64,000 nt of DNA. Source: an uncultured Bacteroides sp. (lineage in GTDB: Bacteria > Bacteroidota > Bacteroidia > Bacteroidales > Bacteroidaceae). The stretch covers positions 1 through 64,000 of the forward strand of contig CALUJC010000013.1 in the NCBI GenBank assembly GCA_944320865.1, written 5' to 3'. Of this stretch, positions 17,469 to 27,400 are shown piece by piece (position 1 is the first letter of the stretch; the number at the start of each line of letters is the position of its first letter). A program made the position numbers and the translations under genes. The notes under the pieces are model-generated. The model ran no database searches, had not been told where the DNA came from, and saw nothing but the letters and a program-made list of their open reading frames with translations.

Positions 17469-18662
17469 TCAGAGTTCCAAATCTCCATCCATTATCTCAT
17501 GCCACGGCAGGCCTTGCTTGTTCAGCTGTTCCATGAAAGGGTCAGGGTCGAATTCTTCTACATTCCATACGCCGGGGCGTTTCCACAGTCCTTTCAAGAA
17601 CATCATGGCGCCTATCATGGCGGGAACCCCCGTGGTGTAGCTTACACCTTGCATACCTGTTTCCTTGTAGGCGGCCTGGTGACTGCAATTATTATATATA
17701 TAATAGGTATGTTCTTTGCCGTCTTTCAATCCACGGATGCGACACCCGATGGAAGTCTCTCCATCGTAGTTTTCGCCCAAGTCTTGCGGGTTGGGCAATA
17801 CGGCCTTAAGGAATTGCAGAGGGACGATTTTCATGCCATTGTATTCTACCTCGTCAATGCGTGCCATACCGATGTTCTGTATGACGCGCAAATGAGTGAG
17901 ATATTCTTGTCCGAACGTCATCCAAAAACGTGCGCGCTTGATGGTAGGGAAGTTCTTCACCAGCGATTCCAGTTCTTCGTGGTAGAGCAGATAAGAGTCG
18001 CGCGGGCCGATGTTAGGGTAGGTGAGTGCCTTGTGTATCTCCAGTGGTTTGGTGGTGACCCATTGGCCGTTTTCATAATAGCGTCCGTTTTGGGTGATTT
18101 CGCGGATGTTGATTTCCGGGTTGAAGTTGGTGGCGAACGCCTTGTGGTGGTTGCCCGCATTACAATCTACGATGTCCAAGTATTGAATTTCATCGAAGTG
18201 GTGTTTGGCGGCATAGGCCGTGTACACGCCGCTTACACCCGGGTCGAACCCGCACCCCAAGATGGCCGTCAACCCGGCATCTTCAAAGCGTTTTTTGTAA
18301 GCCCATTGCCAGCTATATTCGAAGTGTGCCACGTCTTTCGGTTCATAGTTGGCGGTATCGAGGTAATTGACACCTGTCTTCAGGCACGCTTCCATGATGG
18401 TGAGGTCTTGGTAGGGAAGCGCTACGTTGATGACAATGTCCGGCTGGAAGCTGCTGAACAAGGCAACCAGTTCATCCACTTGGTCGGCATCCACTTGTGC
18501 CGTTTTGATATTGGGATTACCGATGGCCTTCACTACGGAATCGCATTTCGATTTTGTTCGGCTGGCAATCATGATGTCGGTGAACACATCAGGATTTTGA
18601 GCTACTTTGTGCGCAACAACGGTTCCTACACCGCCTGCGCCGATAATAAGGACTTTACCCAT
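17469..18662 (-). CDS. Carboxynorspermidine synthase (saccharopine dehydrogenase family)
   Basis: A 397-residue NAD(P)-dependent enzyme. The Rossmann motif GAGGVGTVVAHKVAQ follows MGKVLII; GCGFDPGVSGVYTAYAAKHHFDEIQYLDIVD (shown in parts: GCGFDPGVSG and DIVDCNAGNH) and the C-terminal TTGVPAMIGAMMFLKG are typical of the carboxy(nor)spermidine dehydrogenase branch, which condenses a diamine with aspartate semialdehyde for spermidine synthesis. Start set at ATG 18662; the longer frame is basic and overlaps the promoter. A -7 box TATATTTG lies at 18758-18765 on the minus strand. First gene of the operon with bcp and recA. Confidence 0.9.
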   Translation of the reverse strand: MGKVLIIGAGGVGTVVAHKVAQNPDVFTDIMIASRTKSKCDSVVKAIGNPNIKTAQVDADQVDELVALFSSFQPDIVINVALPYQDLTIMEACLKTGVNYLDTANYEPKDVAHFEYSWQWAYKKRFEDAGLTAILGCGFDPGVSGVYTAYAAKHHFDEIQYLDIVDCNAGNHHKAFATNFNPEINIREITQNGRYYENGQWVTTKPLEIHKALTYPNIGPRDSYLLYHEELESLVKNFPTIKRARFWMTFGQEYLTHLRVIQNIGMARIDEVEYNGMKIVPLQFLKAVLPNPQDLGENYDGETSIGCRIRGLKDGKEHTYYIYNNCSHQAAYKETGMQGVSYTTGVPAMIGAMMFLKGLWKRPGVWNVEEFDPDPFMEQLNKQGLPWHEIMDGDLEL

Positions 18663-18862
18663 CGTGTGTGATGTTTTTTGTGTGATTATACTCTTCTTTT
18701 GTCTTTTTCTGGAGAAGGCAACGGCTTTGCAAAACATTGTCCTTGCCTTTCCGAGAGCAAATATACTGTTTAATTCTCATATAAAAGGTAATTTACGGTT
18801 AATAGTTTGGAGAAAGTTTCATGGTATAGCAGTCCGGTAGCTTTTTTTCTGTCATTTTGTAT

Positions 18863-18870
18863 TATCTTTG
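18863..18870 (+). promoter_or_regulatory. -7 box for the META-domain lipoprotein gene
   Basis: TATCTTTG, 84 nt before the ATG at 18955, matches the Bacteroidota consensus. The 292-nt gap between the divergent genes otherwise shows only the minus-strand -7 box for casdh at 18758-18765. Confidence 0.5.
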
Positions 18871-18954
18871 CGCCCTGCCTGGTAGCGTGTCTGTTTTGAG
18901 AAGGTTACAGATTGTGCTTGCCGGCAGAATGATTAACGACTAAAACTATAAGTA

Positions 18955-19761
18955 ATGATGAAAAAAGTAATGTTTTCTTTGGGTATGGCCGCTCTGTTGT
19001 TGTCTTGCGGCTCGGTAAAGAATGCTGTAACGGTGTCCGACCTTGATGGTGAATGGAATATCATTGAAATTAACGGCACAGCAGTAGTCCCTGCTCCTGA
19101 CCAGCCATTTCCTTTTATAGGGTTTAGTATGGCGGACGGACGTGTGTATGGCAATAGTGGGTGCAACCGTTTGATGGGGTCGATAGACTTGAATGCTAAA
19201 CCGGGTGAAATTGACTTGGGGCAATTGGGAAGTACCCGCATGATGTGCCCCGACATGACATTGGAACGAAATGTGCTCTCCGCCCTGTCGCAAGTAAAGA
19301 AATACCGTAAATTGAGTGATGGTAATATGGCTTTGTGTGGTTCGTCCAAACGTCCTATTTTGGTGTTGCAGAGAAAGGAGGCCGATACATTAGTGGAACC
19401 TTCCGTGCTGGATGGGCGTTGGAGTGTAGAACTGGTTGGAGGCATTCCTGTTCCTAAGGATATTGAAAAACAACCATTCTTGGAATTTAACACATTGGAA
19501 AAACGCTTGCATGGTAATGCAGGATGCAACATCATCAATGGCTCTTTCGAGTTGGAAAATGGTGAAAACTCAAAGCTGACATTTGGACAAGTTATCAGCA
19601 CTATGATGGCCTGCCCAGACATGACATTGGAAAACCAAATCCTGCAAGCCATCAATTCCGTGAAATCGTTTGGTGTAACGGATGAAGGCAATATAGAGCT
19701 TTATAACGAGTCAGGCACGCCGGTGCTGTTGCTGAAAAAGTCCAATGACATTTCTGAATGA
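18955..19761 (+). CDS. Lipoprotein with two META domains
   Basis: A 268-residue predicted lipoprotein: signal MMKKVMFSLGMAALLLSCGS with lipobox LLSC. Two META/HslJ-type domains follow, residues about 30-140 and 150-265, each with a conserved G-x-x-G-C-N-x-x-x-G motif (YGNSGCNRLMGS, HGNAGCNIINGS) and a later T-x-M-x-C-P-D-M motif (TRMMCPDMTLE, TMMACPDMTLE). The internal duplication is clear. META-domain proteins are linked to heat and drug tolerance in some bacteria; the role here is unknown. The AraC gene starts 44 nt downstream on the same strand. Confidence 0.9.
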   Translation: MMKKVMFSLGMAALLLSCGSVKNAVTVSDLDGEWNIIEINGTAVVPAPDQPFPFIGFSMADGRVYGNSGCNRLMGSIDLNAKPGEIDLGQLGSTRMMCPDMTLERNVLSALSQVKKYRKLSDGNMALCGSSKRPILVLQRKEADTLVEPSVLDGRWSVELVGGIPVPKDIEKQPFLEFNTLEKRLHGNAGCNIINGSFELENGENSKLTFGQVISTMMACPDMTLENQILQAINSVKSFGVTDEGNIELYNESGTPVLLLKKSNDISE

Positions 19762-19805
19762 TGCCGGATTAAGAGCAGATATCGCTGTTATTATCTTCGT
19801 ACTTC

Positions 19806-20651
19806 ATGGAGAAAGAGTTACCTAAGATAGATTTACCGGAAGACTGGGTGATTGGTACAGGTATTAGCCGCGAGTTGCTCAATCTATACACCAATTATCC
19901 CGTGCGGCTTAGGTGCGAAATGTTTGTCTTGTGCATGGACGGAGAAGTGGAAGCTTCTGTCAATTTAAACCACATCTCTGTCCATGCCAATGATTTCATT
20001 ACGTTGGTGCCCGGCACCATCTTCCAAATTCACCAGGTAAAGGGTAATTTGCAGATTTATTTTCTTGGTTTTTCCTCGCAGTACATACAATATGCTGACC
20101 AGGCGCACTCTTTGCTGGAGACTATCATTTTTACTTTGGGACGCCCTCTCATCAGCCTAAGGAGTGAAGGGGCACGTATGTTGGAGCAATACTTGCAATT
20201 TCTTATCCGCATGTATGAGCTTTTTCCAGAGAAGTATCGCAAAGAAATTTCGCCCAATCTTTATGCCGATATTCATAAAGGCATATCCATCATGTACAAA
20301 AGCCGAAGTGCCGAACGGTTGTCGGTGACAAAAAGCGAACAGTTATGCCGCAACTTTACCCAACTGGTATTGCAGCATTATACCCAAACGCGTGAGGTGG
20401 CTTGGTATGCCCAGCAGCTGGGTATAACCCATGCCTACCTGAGTCTTATAGTAAAGCAAGTGACAGGAAGAACGTGTGGTGAAATTATCTCGGCCATGGT
20501 CATTATGGATGCCAAGTCTCAATTGAAGTCTACTCACCTTAGCGTACAAGACATTTCTGATTCATTAAATTTTGCCAATGTATCTTTCTTTGGGAAATAT
20601 TTCAAGAGATATGTGGGGATGAGTCCTATGGAATATCGTAACAATGGTTAA
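19806..20651 (+). CDS. AraC family transcriptional regulator
   Basis: A 281-residue protein with a cupin-like N-terminal half (residues 15-130: DFITLVPGTIFQIHQV) and a C-terminal AraC/XylS DNA-binding domain with two helix-turn-helix motifs (VAWYAQQLGITHAYLSLIVKQVTG and SVQDISDSLNFANVSFFGKYFKRYVGMSPMEYR, key residues quoted in parts). The first helix-turn-helix lies near residue 195-215 and the second near 250-275. It follows the META lipoprotein gene by 44 nt and may share its transcript. Effector and targets unknown. Confidence 0.92.
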   Translation: MEKELPKIDLPEDWVIGTGISRELLNLYTNYPVRLRCEMFVLCMDGEVEASVNLNHISVHANDFITLVPGTIFQIHQVKGNLQIYFLGFSSQYIQYADQAHSLLETIIFTLGRPLISLRSEGARMLEQYLQFLIRMYELFPEKYRKEISPNLYADIHKGISIMYKSRSAERLSVTKSEQLCRNFTQLVLQHYTQTREVAWYAQQLGITHAYLSLIVKQVTGRTCGEIISAMVIMDAKSQLKSTHLSVQDISDSLNFANVSFFGKYFKRYVGMSPMEYRNNG

Positions 20652-20661
20652 AGATTGCGCT

Positions 20662-21642
20662 TTAATCTATCAACCACTTAAACAAGGCATTGAGCCATTT
20701 CCACCGAAAGCGAAACCAACGGCGTGAGCCTATCTGCCTGCCTCCGAAGCGCAAAACAAAGTCGCGGTATCCATGCCGGTGAAAGGGGAGTCCTACGTCC
20801 ATAAACTCCAGGTGGCGGTATCCGCGTCGCTTGGCATCTTCCAATGCTGCCCATACGGCTAATACGCCGGGATATTGTCTGATATACGCCTTCCGCATGC
20901 CACCCGAAAACCATAGGTAGGCATTGTCGTTGCTATATGTACATACGCTTCCCCCGATGATACGCCCCCGATAGGCTACTATGAATATCTTGCTGCATTG
21001 CCTTCCAAGCATCTGTTTTTGCAATTGCTGAAAGAACTCCATGTTGGGGAAGTGCCGGCGCACCTTCCACGAATATACATGGCGCAACATCCGTGCAAAC
21101 TGTCTGATTTCATCTATAGTGTGTGCTTCTTGCACCAGAGCGCCATTGGCTAATCCTTTTTTTACTTGGCGCATGCGGGATGGGCTAAGCCAACTGTCTA
21201 CCTTGTCCAAGTCATGCAAGGAGTTTCTTACACGCAGCCAGCTGATAGCGAAATATCCATTCTGTCGGAAGGCCTTGTATCCGAATTTTGCATCAGGCAG
21301 ATTGCGGAATTCTATGAGGAAAGAATCTCGCTCTGCCTCCTCGGAAAGGCGTTGCAAAAGTTCGGCAAAGACCTCTTCTTTGCGAAAGATAGTGCCGAAG
21401 TATTCGCCTACACCATATACCACGCATATCTTGATAAGTCCAGGTGGAGAAAGCCGTTGGCTTCGGCGCAGGGTACCCAGCAGCTTGCCTACTACCTCCC
21501 CGTCCACTGAAGCGGTGATGAGCAGGGGAGTATATCCGGGCGTGGCTTCATACGTGCGAAACAGCTCGGTGGAGTGGAAGGTGTCCGTGCCCGGCAGGGG
21601 CGGGATGGTGCTTCCCTTGCGGTATGTAGTGAGTTTCAACAT
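20662..21642 (-). CDS. GNAT/FemAB-like acyltransferase
   Basis: A 326-residue protein starting MLKLTTYRKG. The C-terminal half contains a GNAT-like core with IFIVAYRGRIIGGSVCTYSND and YPGVLAVWAALEDAKRRGYRHLEFMDVG (parts: GVLAVWAALEDAKRRGY), the layout of FemAB/BioF2-like acyltransferases. The longer frame to 21831 is antisense to the methyltransferase gene and was rejected; a minus-strand -7 box at 21689-21696 supports the later start. It is convergent with the AraC gene, with only 10 nt between stops. Substrate unknown. Confidence 0.8.
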   Translation of the reverse strand: MLKLTTYRKGSTIPPLPGTDTFHSTELFRTYEATPGYTPLLITASVDGEVVGKLLGTLRRSQRLSPPGLIKICVVYGVGEYFGTIFRKEEVFAELLQRLSEEAERDSFLIEFRNLPDAKFGYKAFRQNGYFAISWLRVRNSLHDLDKVDSWLSPSRMRQVKKGLANGALVQEAHTIDEIRQFARMLRHVYSWKVRRHFPNMEFFQQLQKQMLGRQCSKIFIVAYRGRIIGGSVCTYSNDNAYLWFSGGMRKAYIRQYPGVLAVWAALEDAKRRGYRHLEFMDVGLPFHRHGYRDFVLRFGGRQIGSRRWFRFRWKWLNALFKWLID

Positions 21643-21688
21643 AGCATTGTATACAGGTACCGAACATGATTGGTTTATATCCGAAGGA

Positions 21689-21726
21689 CAAAGATAAATG
21701 TTTTCCCGGTTTTTCTTGTACCTTTG
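21689..21726. promoter_or_regulatory. Divergent -7 boxes of the GNAT and RNA methyltransferase genes
   Basis: On the minus strand 21689-21696 reads TATCTTTG (for the gene starting at 21642); on the plus strand 21719-21726 reads TACCTTTG (for the gene starting at 21752). Both match TAnnTTTG; neither has a strong -33 element. Confidence 0.5.
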
Positions 21727-21751
21727 CCTCGGAAAAATAAGCAGACAGCCT

Positions 21752-23200
21752 ATGAATCTACCTATTGATTTTGTCCAACAAATCCATACCCTGCTTGGGC
21801 AGGATGAAGCCATCCGCTTGGCAGATGCCATCCAGACAGATGCTCCGGTAAGTATCCGCTTGAATGAAAAGAAATGTAAAGAGGTATTGTCTTCCCGAAT
21901 GCCGCTTCAAGGGCAGGTGCCTTGGTGCCCTATGGGTTACTATTTGGACCGGAGGCCGGCGTTTACTTTCGACCCTCTTTGGCATGCCGGGCTTTACTAC
22001 GTGCAGGAGGCTTCCTCCATGTTCCTCCATCAAGCATTATGCCGATATGCCGACATGAGTCATCCCCTCTGCGTGCTCGACCTCTGTGCCTCACCCGGAG
22101 GAAAGTCCACCCACCTGCGAAGCCTTTTGACTGACGACAGTCTGCTCATATCCAACGAGATAGTGCGAACACGTGCCCAGATATTGGCAGAGAATATGAC
22201 GAGATGGGGGCATCCCTCAGTGGTAGTGACCAACAGTGCTCCCGACGATTTTACCCCCATGGAGGCCTGCTTCGACCTCGTGCTGGCCGACGTGCCCTGC
22301 TCGGGTGAAGGCATGTTCCGGAAAGACGAGGACAGCATCAAGGAATGGAGTACTTCCAACGTAGATACCTGCTGGAGACGCCAACGGACAATACTTGAAG
22401 CCGTCTGGCCCACACTGAAGCCCGGCGGCTTGCTGATATATAGTACCTGCACCTATAATATACATGAAAATGAGGAGAACATACGCTGGATGCGCGATGA
22501 GTATGCGGCCGAAATCCTGCCTCTCGATGTTCCCATGGATTGGCATATAGCGGGGTGCCTGCTGTCGGGCGAAGATTTTCCCATCTACCGCTTCCTGCCA
22601 CACCGCACACGGGGCGAGGGATTCTGCATGGCCATCCTCCGCAAACCCGGTGAAAGCGAGGTTGGATTTGCTCCGTCTGCCATTAGAAAAAAGAAGGAAA
22701 AGCCCGGTAAGAAGCCTGGCAAGAAGCCCTTGGAGATGTTCAATAAAGCCCAACTGGCCGAAGCCCGTAGCTGGCTGAAGGATGCTCCGGGCTATGAGGT
22801 GTTGACGCAGGAAGACTTGGCTTTCGCTTTCCCCAGCCAATGGATAGGCATGCTCAATGTTCTGCAAAGCCATTCCCTGCACATCCTCACGGCGGGCACG
22901 GCCATTGCCCGGTTGAAAGGCCGCGACCTTATGCCATGTCATAGCCTGGCCATGAGCCTGCTGATGTCGGGCGGAGCGTTTCCCCGTGTAGACTTGGACT
23001 ATGCCGAGGCCATCAGTTACTTGCGGCGCGAGAGCATTGTTCTGCAAGGTGATGCTCCACGCGGATACGTCCTTGCCACGTACAGAGGCTGCCCATTGGG
23101 CTTCTTGAAGAACGTGGGCAACCGTGCCAATAACCTCTACCCTCAGGAATGGCGCATAAAAAGCGGGTACATGCCCCAAGAAGACCCCTCGCCACTGTGA
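21752..23200 (+). CDS. RNA cytosine-C5 methyltransferase (RsmF/NOP2/Sun family)
   Basis: A 482-residue SAM-dependent m5C RNA methyltransferase. The SAM-binding motif VLDLCASPGGKSTHL and both catalytic cysteines are present, in DVPCSGEGMFRKD and IYSTCTYNIHENE. A lysine/proline linker (KKKEKPGKKPGKKPLE) joins the catalytic part to a C-terminal PUA-like extension, as in RsmF (rRNA C1407) and related tRNA enzymes; the RNA target is not decidable. Start set at ATG 21752, 26 nt after a -7 box. Its stop is 39 nt from the convergent metal-efflux operon. Confidence 0.93.
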   Translation: MNLPIDFVQQIHTLLGQDEAIRLADAIQTDAPVSIRLNEKKCKEVLSSRMPLQGQVPWCPMGYYLDRRPAFTFDPLWHAGLYYVQEASSMFLHQALCRYADMSHPLCVLDLCASPGGKSTHLRSLLTDDSLLISNEIVRTRAQILAENMTRWGHPSVVVTNSAPDDFTPMEACFDLVLADVPCSGEGMFRKDEDSIKEWSTSNVDTCWRRQRTILEAVWPTLKPGGLLIYSTCTYNIHENEENIRWMRDEYAAEILPLDVPMDWHIAGCLLSGEDFPIYRFLPHRTRGEGFCMAILRKPGESEVGFAPSAIRKKKEKPGKKPGKKPLEMFNKAQLAEARSWLKDAPGYEVLTQEDLAFAFPSQWIGMLNVLQSHSLHILTAGTAIARLKGRDLMPCHSLAMSLLMSGGAFPRVDLDYAEAISYLRRESIVLQGDAPRGYVLATYRGCPLGFLKNVGNRANNLYPQEWRIKSGYMPQEDPSPL

Positions 23201-23239
23201 GGCCTCCGGGCATGACCCGCTCAATCTCTGTCAGACAGC

Positions 23240-24424
23240 TTACAACCTGCTGCGATACAGCCGGGCCATAGCCTTCTGGTACTGGCACTCCAGCGTTAGC
23301 AGGTTGGCCTGGCTCTGATAGACCACCGAGACTTCCACGAAATACTCTATCATGCTTATCTCGCCGCCATCGAGCGCCCGGCGCAGCAGCGTCAGGTCTT
23401 GCTGGCGGCTTAGCGTTTGGCGGTACTCCTCGATGGAGGCTTGCAGGCTCCGGGCTTCGTCATAGCACTGGGTCAGGTAGGCGGCGGCCTTCACCCGGGC
23501 GTCGTCCCGACGGAGGCTTGCGCCCATGCTCTGTGCCTTGGCCTGCTTCACCTTGCCCTTGTTCTCGAACAGGGGGAAGGAGAAGCCTACCACTATGCCG
23601 TTCAGCGGATGGCGGGTCTCGGTGTTGCGCCGGTAGCCCAGTTCCAGGCGGGGAAGCCAGCCTTGGCGCGACAGGGATATCTGCTTCTCGGCGGCCAGCT
23701 GCTCTCCTTGCAGGGCGCGGAGGGTAGGGTCGGCGGCCAGCAACTCGTCGCAGATGTCCTCAAAGCTTGCCGGCAGGGGAGCGGCGGGATAGTCGGTCAG
23801 CAGGGAGGCATCGATGGCTGTGCCCCCGTTTAGTGCGGCCAGTTGCTGCAGTGCGGCATCCAGGGCTATCCGGTTGCTGCGGCTCTCTGTGCGGACATTC
23901 AGCATCTCCAGGTTCACCTTGTTCACCTCCAGGGCATTGGCATCGCCGGTGGAGAGGCGGGTGGCATACAGCTTGGCCAGCTGCTCGGCATTGCGCAGGC
24001 GCTCATCGAGCAGCGACTGGGTATGCTTCAGCATGATGATGTCCATGCACAGCTCCTTGGCCTGCAGCAGGATGTCCTGGCGGGTGGCATCGGCCTGCGC
24101 GTCGAGGGCAGAGGCGCGGTGGCGGTTCACCTTGCCCCGCGTGGCGTAGAGGCTGGGGAAGTCGAATCCCTGCGAGATGACCAGCTCGCCCACGGTGATG
24201 TCCTTGTCGTCGGAGTCCCACAGGTGGGAGTAGGACAGCGAGGGATTCTCCAGGTTGTTGGCACTGGCGTTCTCCAGCTTCTGCGAGGAGGCGTCGTAGG
24301 CGGCGGCGTGCAGGGCGGGGTTGTTCTCTTCTATCTGGCGCAGCACCTGGGCCACGCCGTCTTGTGCCCGGGCGCTCGTCGCGATGAGGGCGAGGAGCAG
24401 GGCGGATAGGATTGTTCTTCTCAT
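23240..24424 (-). CDS. TolC family outer-membrane protein of a metal RND pump
   Basis: A 394-residue outer membrane efflux protein with signal peptide MRRTILSALLLALIATSARAQ and two long alpha-helical TolC-type repeats. It starts 3 nt after the permease gene stop, so it is the last gene of the operon adaptor-permease-outer membrane channel on the minus strand. Together the three proteins should form a trans-envelope CusCBA/CzcCBA-type export channel. The operon is noticeably GC-richer than genes to either side. Confidence 0.9.
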   Translation of the reverse strand: MRRTILSALLLALIATSARAQDGVAQVLRQIEENNPALHAAAYDASSQKLENASANNLENPSLSYSHLWDSDDKDITVGELVISQGFDFPSLYATRGKVNRHRASALDAQADATRQDILLQAKELCMDIIMLKHTQSLLDERLRNAEQLAKLYATRLSTGDANALEVNKVNLEMLNVRTESRSNRIALDAALQQLAALNGGTAIDASLLTDYPAAPLPASFEDICDELLAADPTLRALQGEQLAAEKQISLSRQGWLPRLELGYRRNTETRHPLNGIVVGFSFPLFENKGKVKQAKAQSMGASLRRDDARVKAAAYLTQCYDEARSLQASIEEYRQTLSRQQDLTLLRRALDGGEISMIEYFVEVSVVYQSQANLLTLECQYQKAMARLYRSRL

Positions 24425-24427
24425 AAG

Positions 24428-27400
24428 TTATGCTTCCTTTTTATGTAATGACAGATAGACGATGGGGATGATGAACCCGTTGAGGAAGGTGGACGTCAGC
24501 AGTCCGCCCAGGATGACCTTCGCCATGGGGCTCTGTATCTCGTTGCCGGGCAGGTCGCCCCCCACGGCCAGCGGGATGAGGGCCAGCGCGCTGCACAGGG
24601 CCGTCATGAGGATGGGGTTGAGGCGGTCCAGCGAGCCGCGGATGACGCTGTCGTAGACCGTGTAGCCCTCCTCGCGCTGCAGGTGGGCGTAGTGGCTGAC
24701 GAGGAGCATGCCGTTCCGGGTGGCGATGCCGAACAGCGAGATGAACCCGATGATGGCCGGGATGCTGACCTCGCCCGTGGTGAGCATCAGCGCGAACACT
24801 CCGCCTATGAGCGCCAGGGGCAGGTTGATGAGTATCACCGCGCTCTCCTTGATGCTGCGGAACTGCCCGTAGAGCAGCAGGAAGATGACCACCAGCGCCA
24901 TGCACGACGTCAGTGCCAGCGTCCGGCTGGCCGCCCGCTCGCTCTCGAACTGGCCACCCATCTCCACATGGTAGCCCTCGGGCAGGTGGATGCGCTGGTC
25001 GATGCGCTGCTGTATGTCCTCCACCGTGCTGAGCAGGTCGCGCCCCTCGACGTTGGCGCTGATGACTATCTTGCGCTTCACGTTCTCGCGGCTGATGGTG
25101 TTGGGCCCCATGGTGCTGCGTATGTCGGCCACATAAGACAGAGGTATCTGCTGCCCGTCGGCGGTGTCGATGAGGAGGGAGCCGATGCGCTGGGCGGTGC
25201 TGCGCTCCCCGTCGGCCACGCGCACCACGAGGTTGAACGTCTTGCCCTGCTCGTAAACCTGGCTGACGGCCTCGCCGGCCAGGCAGACGCGCACGTACTC
25301 GGCAAACTGCGGCAGGGTGATGCCGTAGCGGGCCAGCATCTGGCGGCGGGGGCTGATGGTGAGCTGCGGGCGCTCCACCTGCTGCTCCACGTTGAGGTCG
25401 GCCACGCCGGGCACGTCCTGTATGGCAGTGCGTATGTCGCCCGCCAGGCGGTACATGCGCGTCAGGTCGTCGCCAAAGAGCTTGATGGCAATGTTGGCCT
25501 GCGTGCCGCTCAGCATGGCGTCGATGCGGTGGCTGATGGGTTGGCCAATCTCGATGATGGCGCCGGTCAGGGTATTGAGCTTCGCGCGGACCTCGGCCGT
25601 CAGCTCGGCGCGGGTGCGGCCGTCCAGCTCGAAGGGAGCCTCCAGCTCGCTGACGTTCACCCCGAGGGCGTGCTCGTCCAGCTCGGCGCGGCCGGTCTTG
25701 CGGGCCACGGTCTGTATCTCGGGGATGGACATCAGCAACTCCTCTGCCCGCCGGCCTATGCGGTCGCTCTCTTCCAGCGAGATGCCGGGCAGGGTGGACA
25801 CGTTGATGGTGAACGACCCTTCGTTGAACGGCGGCAGGAACGACCGTCCCAGAGTGAAGAACAGGCCTGCGGCGATAAGAAATATCACAACAGTGCCGAC
25901 GACCACCGGACGCCCGTGTCCCAGCGCCCAGAGCAGCGCGCCGTGGTAGGCATGCTTCAGTCGCCGGGCCAGCAGCGACTCCCCTTCGTAGGCGCCTACC
26001 CCCCCGTAGGAGGCCTTCTGGCGGGGGTGAGACGAGGTTGAAATCTCCTCTATAGAGGCGACAGCTTCTCCTCCGTAGAGGCGACTGGCTCTCCTCCGTA
26101 GAGGCGACCGGCTCTCCTCCCCGGAGGCAATCGGCTCTCCTCCCCGGAGGCAACCGGCTGTCCTCCCCGGAGGCGATTGGCTGTCCTCCCCGGAGGCGAT
26201 TCCGACTTCTTCGGCATGGTTACAATCTTTTACACTCGATGGTTCTCCCTTCTTCTTCAAGAGGTAGGAGCAGAGCACGGGCGTCAGCGTCAGCGCCACC
26301 AGCGTCGATGCCGCCAGGGCGGTGATGAAGGCGATGCCCAGCGGAACGAGCATGCGCCCCTCCATGCCGCTGAGGAAGAACAGGGGCACGAAGCAGGCTA
26401 TGATGATGAGGGTGGAGTTGAGGATGGGCATGCGCACCTCGCGGGAGGCTTGGAACACCACCTCCTTGACGGGCAGCCTTTGCCCGGCAGGTAGCAACCT
26501 GTTCTCGTGCAGGCGGCGGTAGACGTTCTCCACGTCGACAATGGCGTCGTCCACCAGCGACCCTATGGCGATGGCCATGCCGCCCAGGCTCATGGTGTTG
26601 ATGGTGAGGCCCATGTAGTGCAGCACCAGCAGGCTCATCACCAGCGACAGGGGCAGGGTGACGAGCGAGATGAGGGTGGTCCTGACGTTGGCCAGGAAGA
26701 TGAACAGCACGATGACCACGAAGATGCCGCCCTCGACGAGCGACTTGCGGACGTTGCCTATGGAGCTTTCGATGAAGCGGCTCTGGCGGAAGATGTCGGT
26801 GCTGACGTGCACGTCCGCCGGGAGATTCTTCTTGAGGTCCTCGATGGCAAGTTCCAGTTTGTCGGTCAGCTCCAGCGTGCTGGTGGCGGGTTGCTTGGTC
26901 ACGGTGAGCAGCACGGCGGGCCGCCCCTTCTCGGAGGCGGTGCCCAGCTTGGGCACCTGCGCGCCGATGCGCACCTCGGCAATGTCTTCCAGCAGGATGG
27001 GGGCGGAGGTACTCGTGGCTCCCCCCTTCACTACGCTCCGGGCGATGTCCTCAATCCGGGTGGTGGACACCAGTCCGCGCACGATGTACTCGTTGCCCCA
27101 CTCGTAGAGCACGCCGCCGTTGGCGTTGAGGTTCATGCCCCGGGTGGCGTTCATCACGTCGGCCAGCGTCACGCCGTAGTGGCGCATGCGCTCGGGGTCA
27201 ATCTGAATCTGATACTCCTTCACGTCGCCGCCCAGCACGGCCACTTGCGCCACGCCCCCGGTGGAGAGCAGGCGCGGGCGGATGGTCCAGTCGGCCAGCG
27301 TGCGCAGGTCGAGCATCGAGGTCGAGTCCGCCGTCAGTCCCACGATGAGCATCTCGCCCAGAATGGACGACTGCGGTCCCAGCGTCGGTTTGCCTACTCC

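Noticed and set aside
17736..17760. Frameshift or truncation in the saccharopine dehydrogenase-like gene
   Set aside because: The reading frame is continuous from the ATG at 18662 to the stop at 17469 and the length is normal.
17499..18671. A 390-codon plus-strand frame over the carboxynorspermidine synthase gene
   Set aside because: No recognisable domain; the minus strand has a Rossmann enzyme with all motifs.
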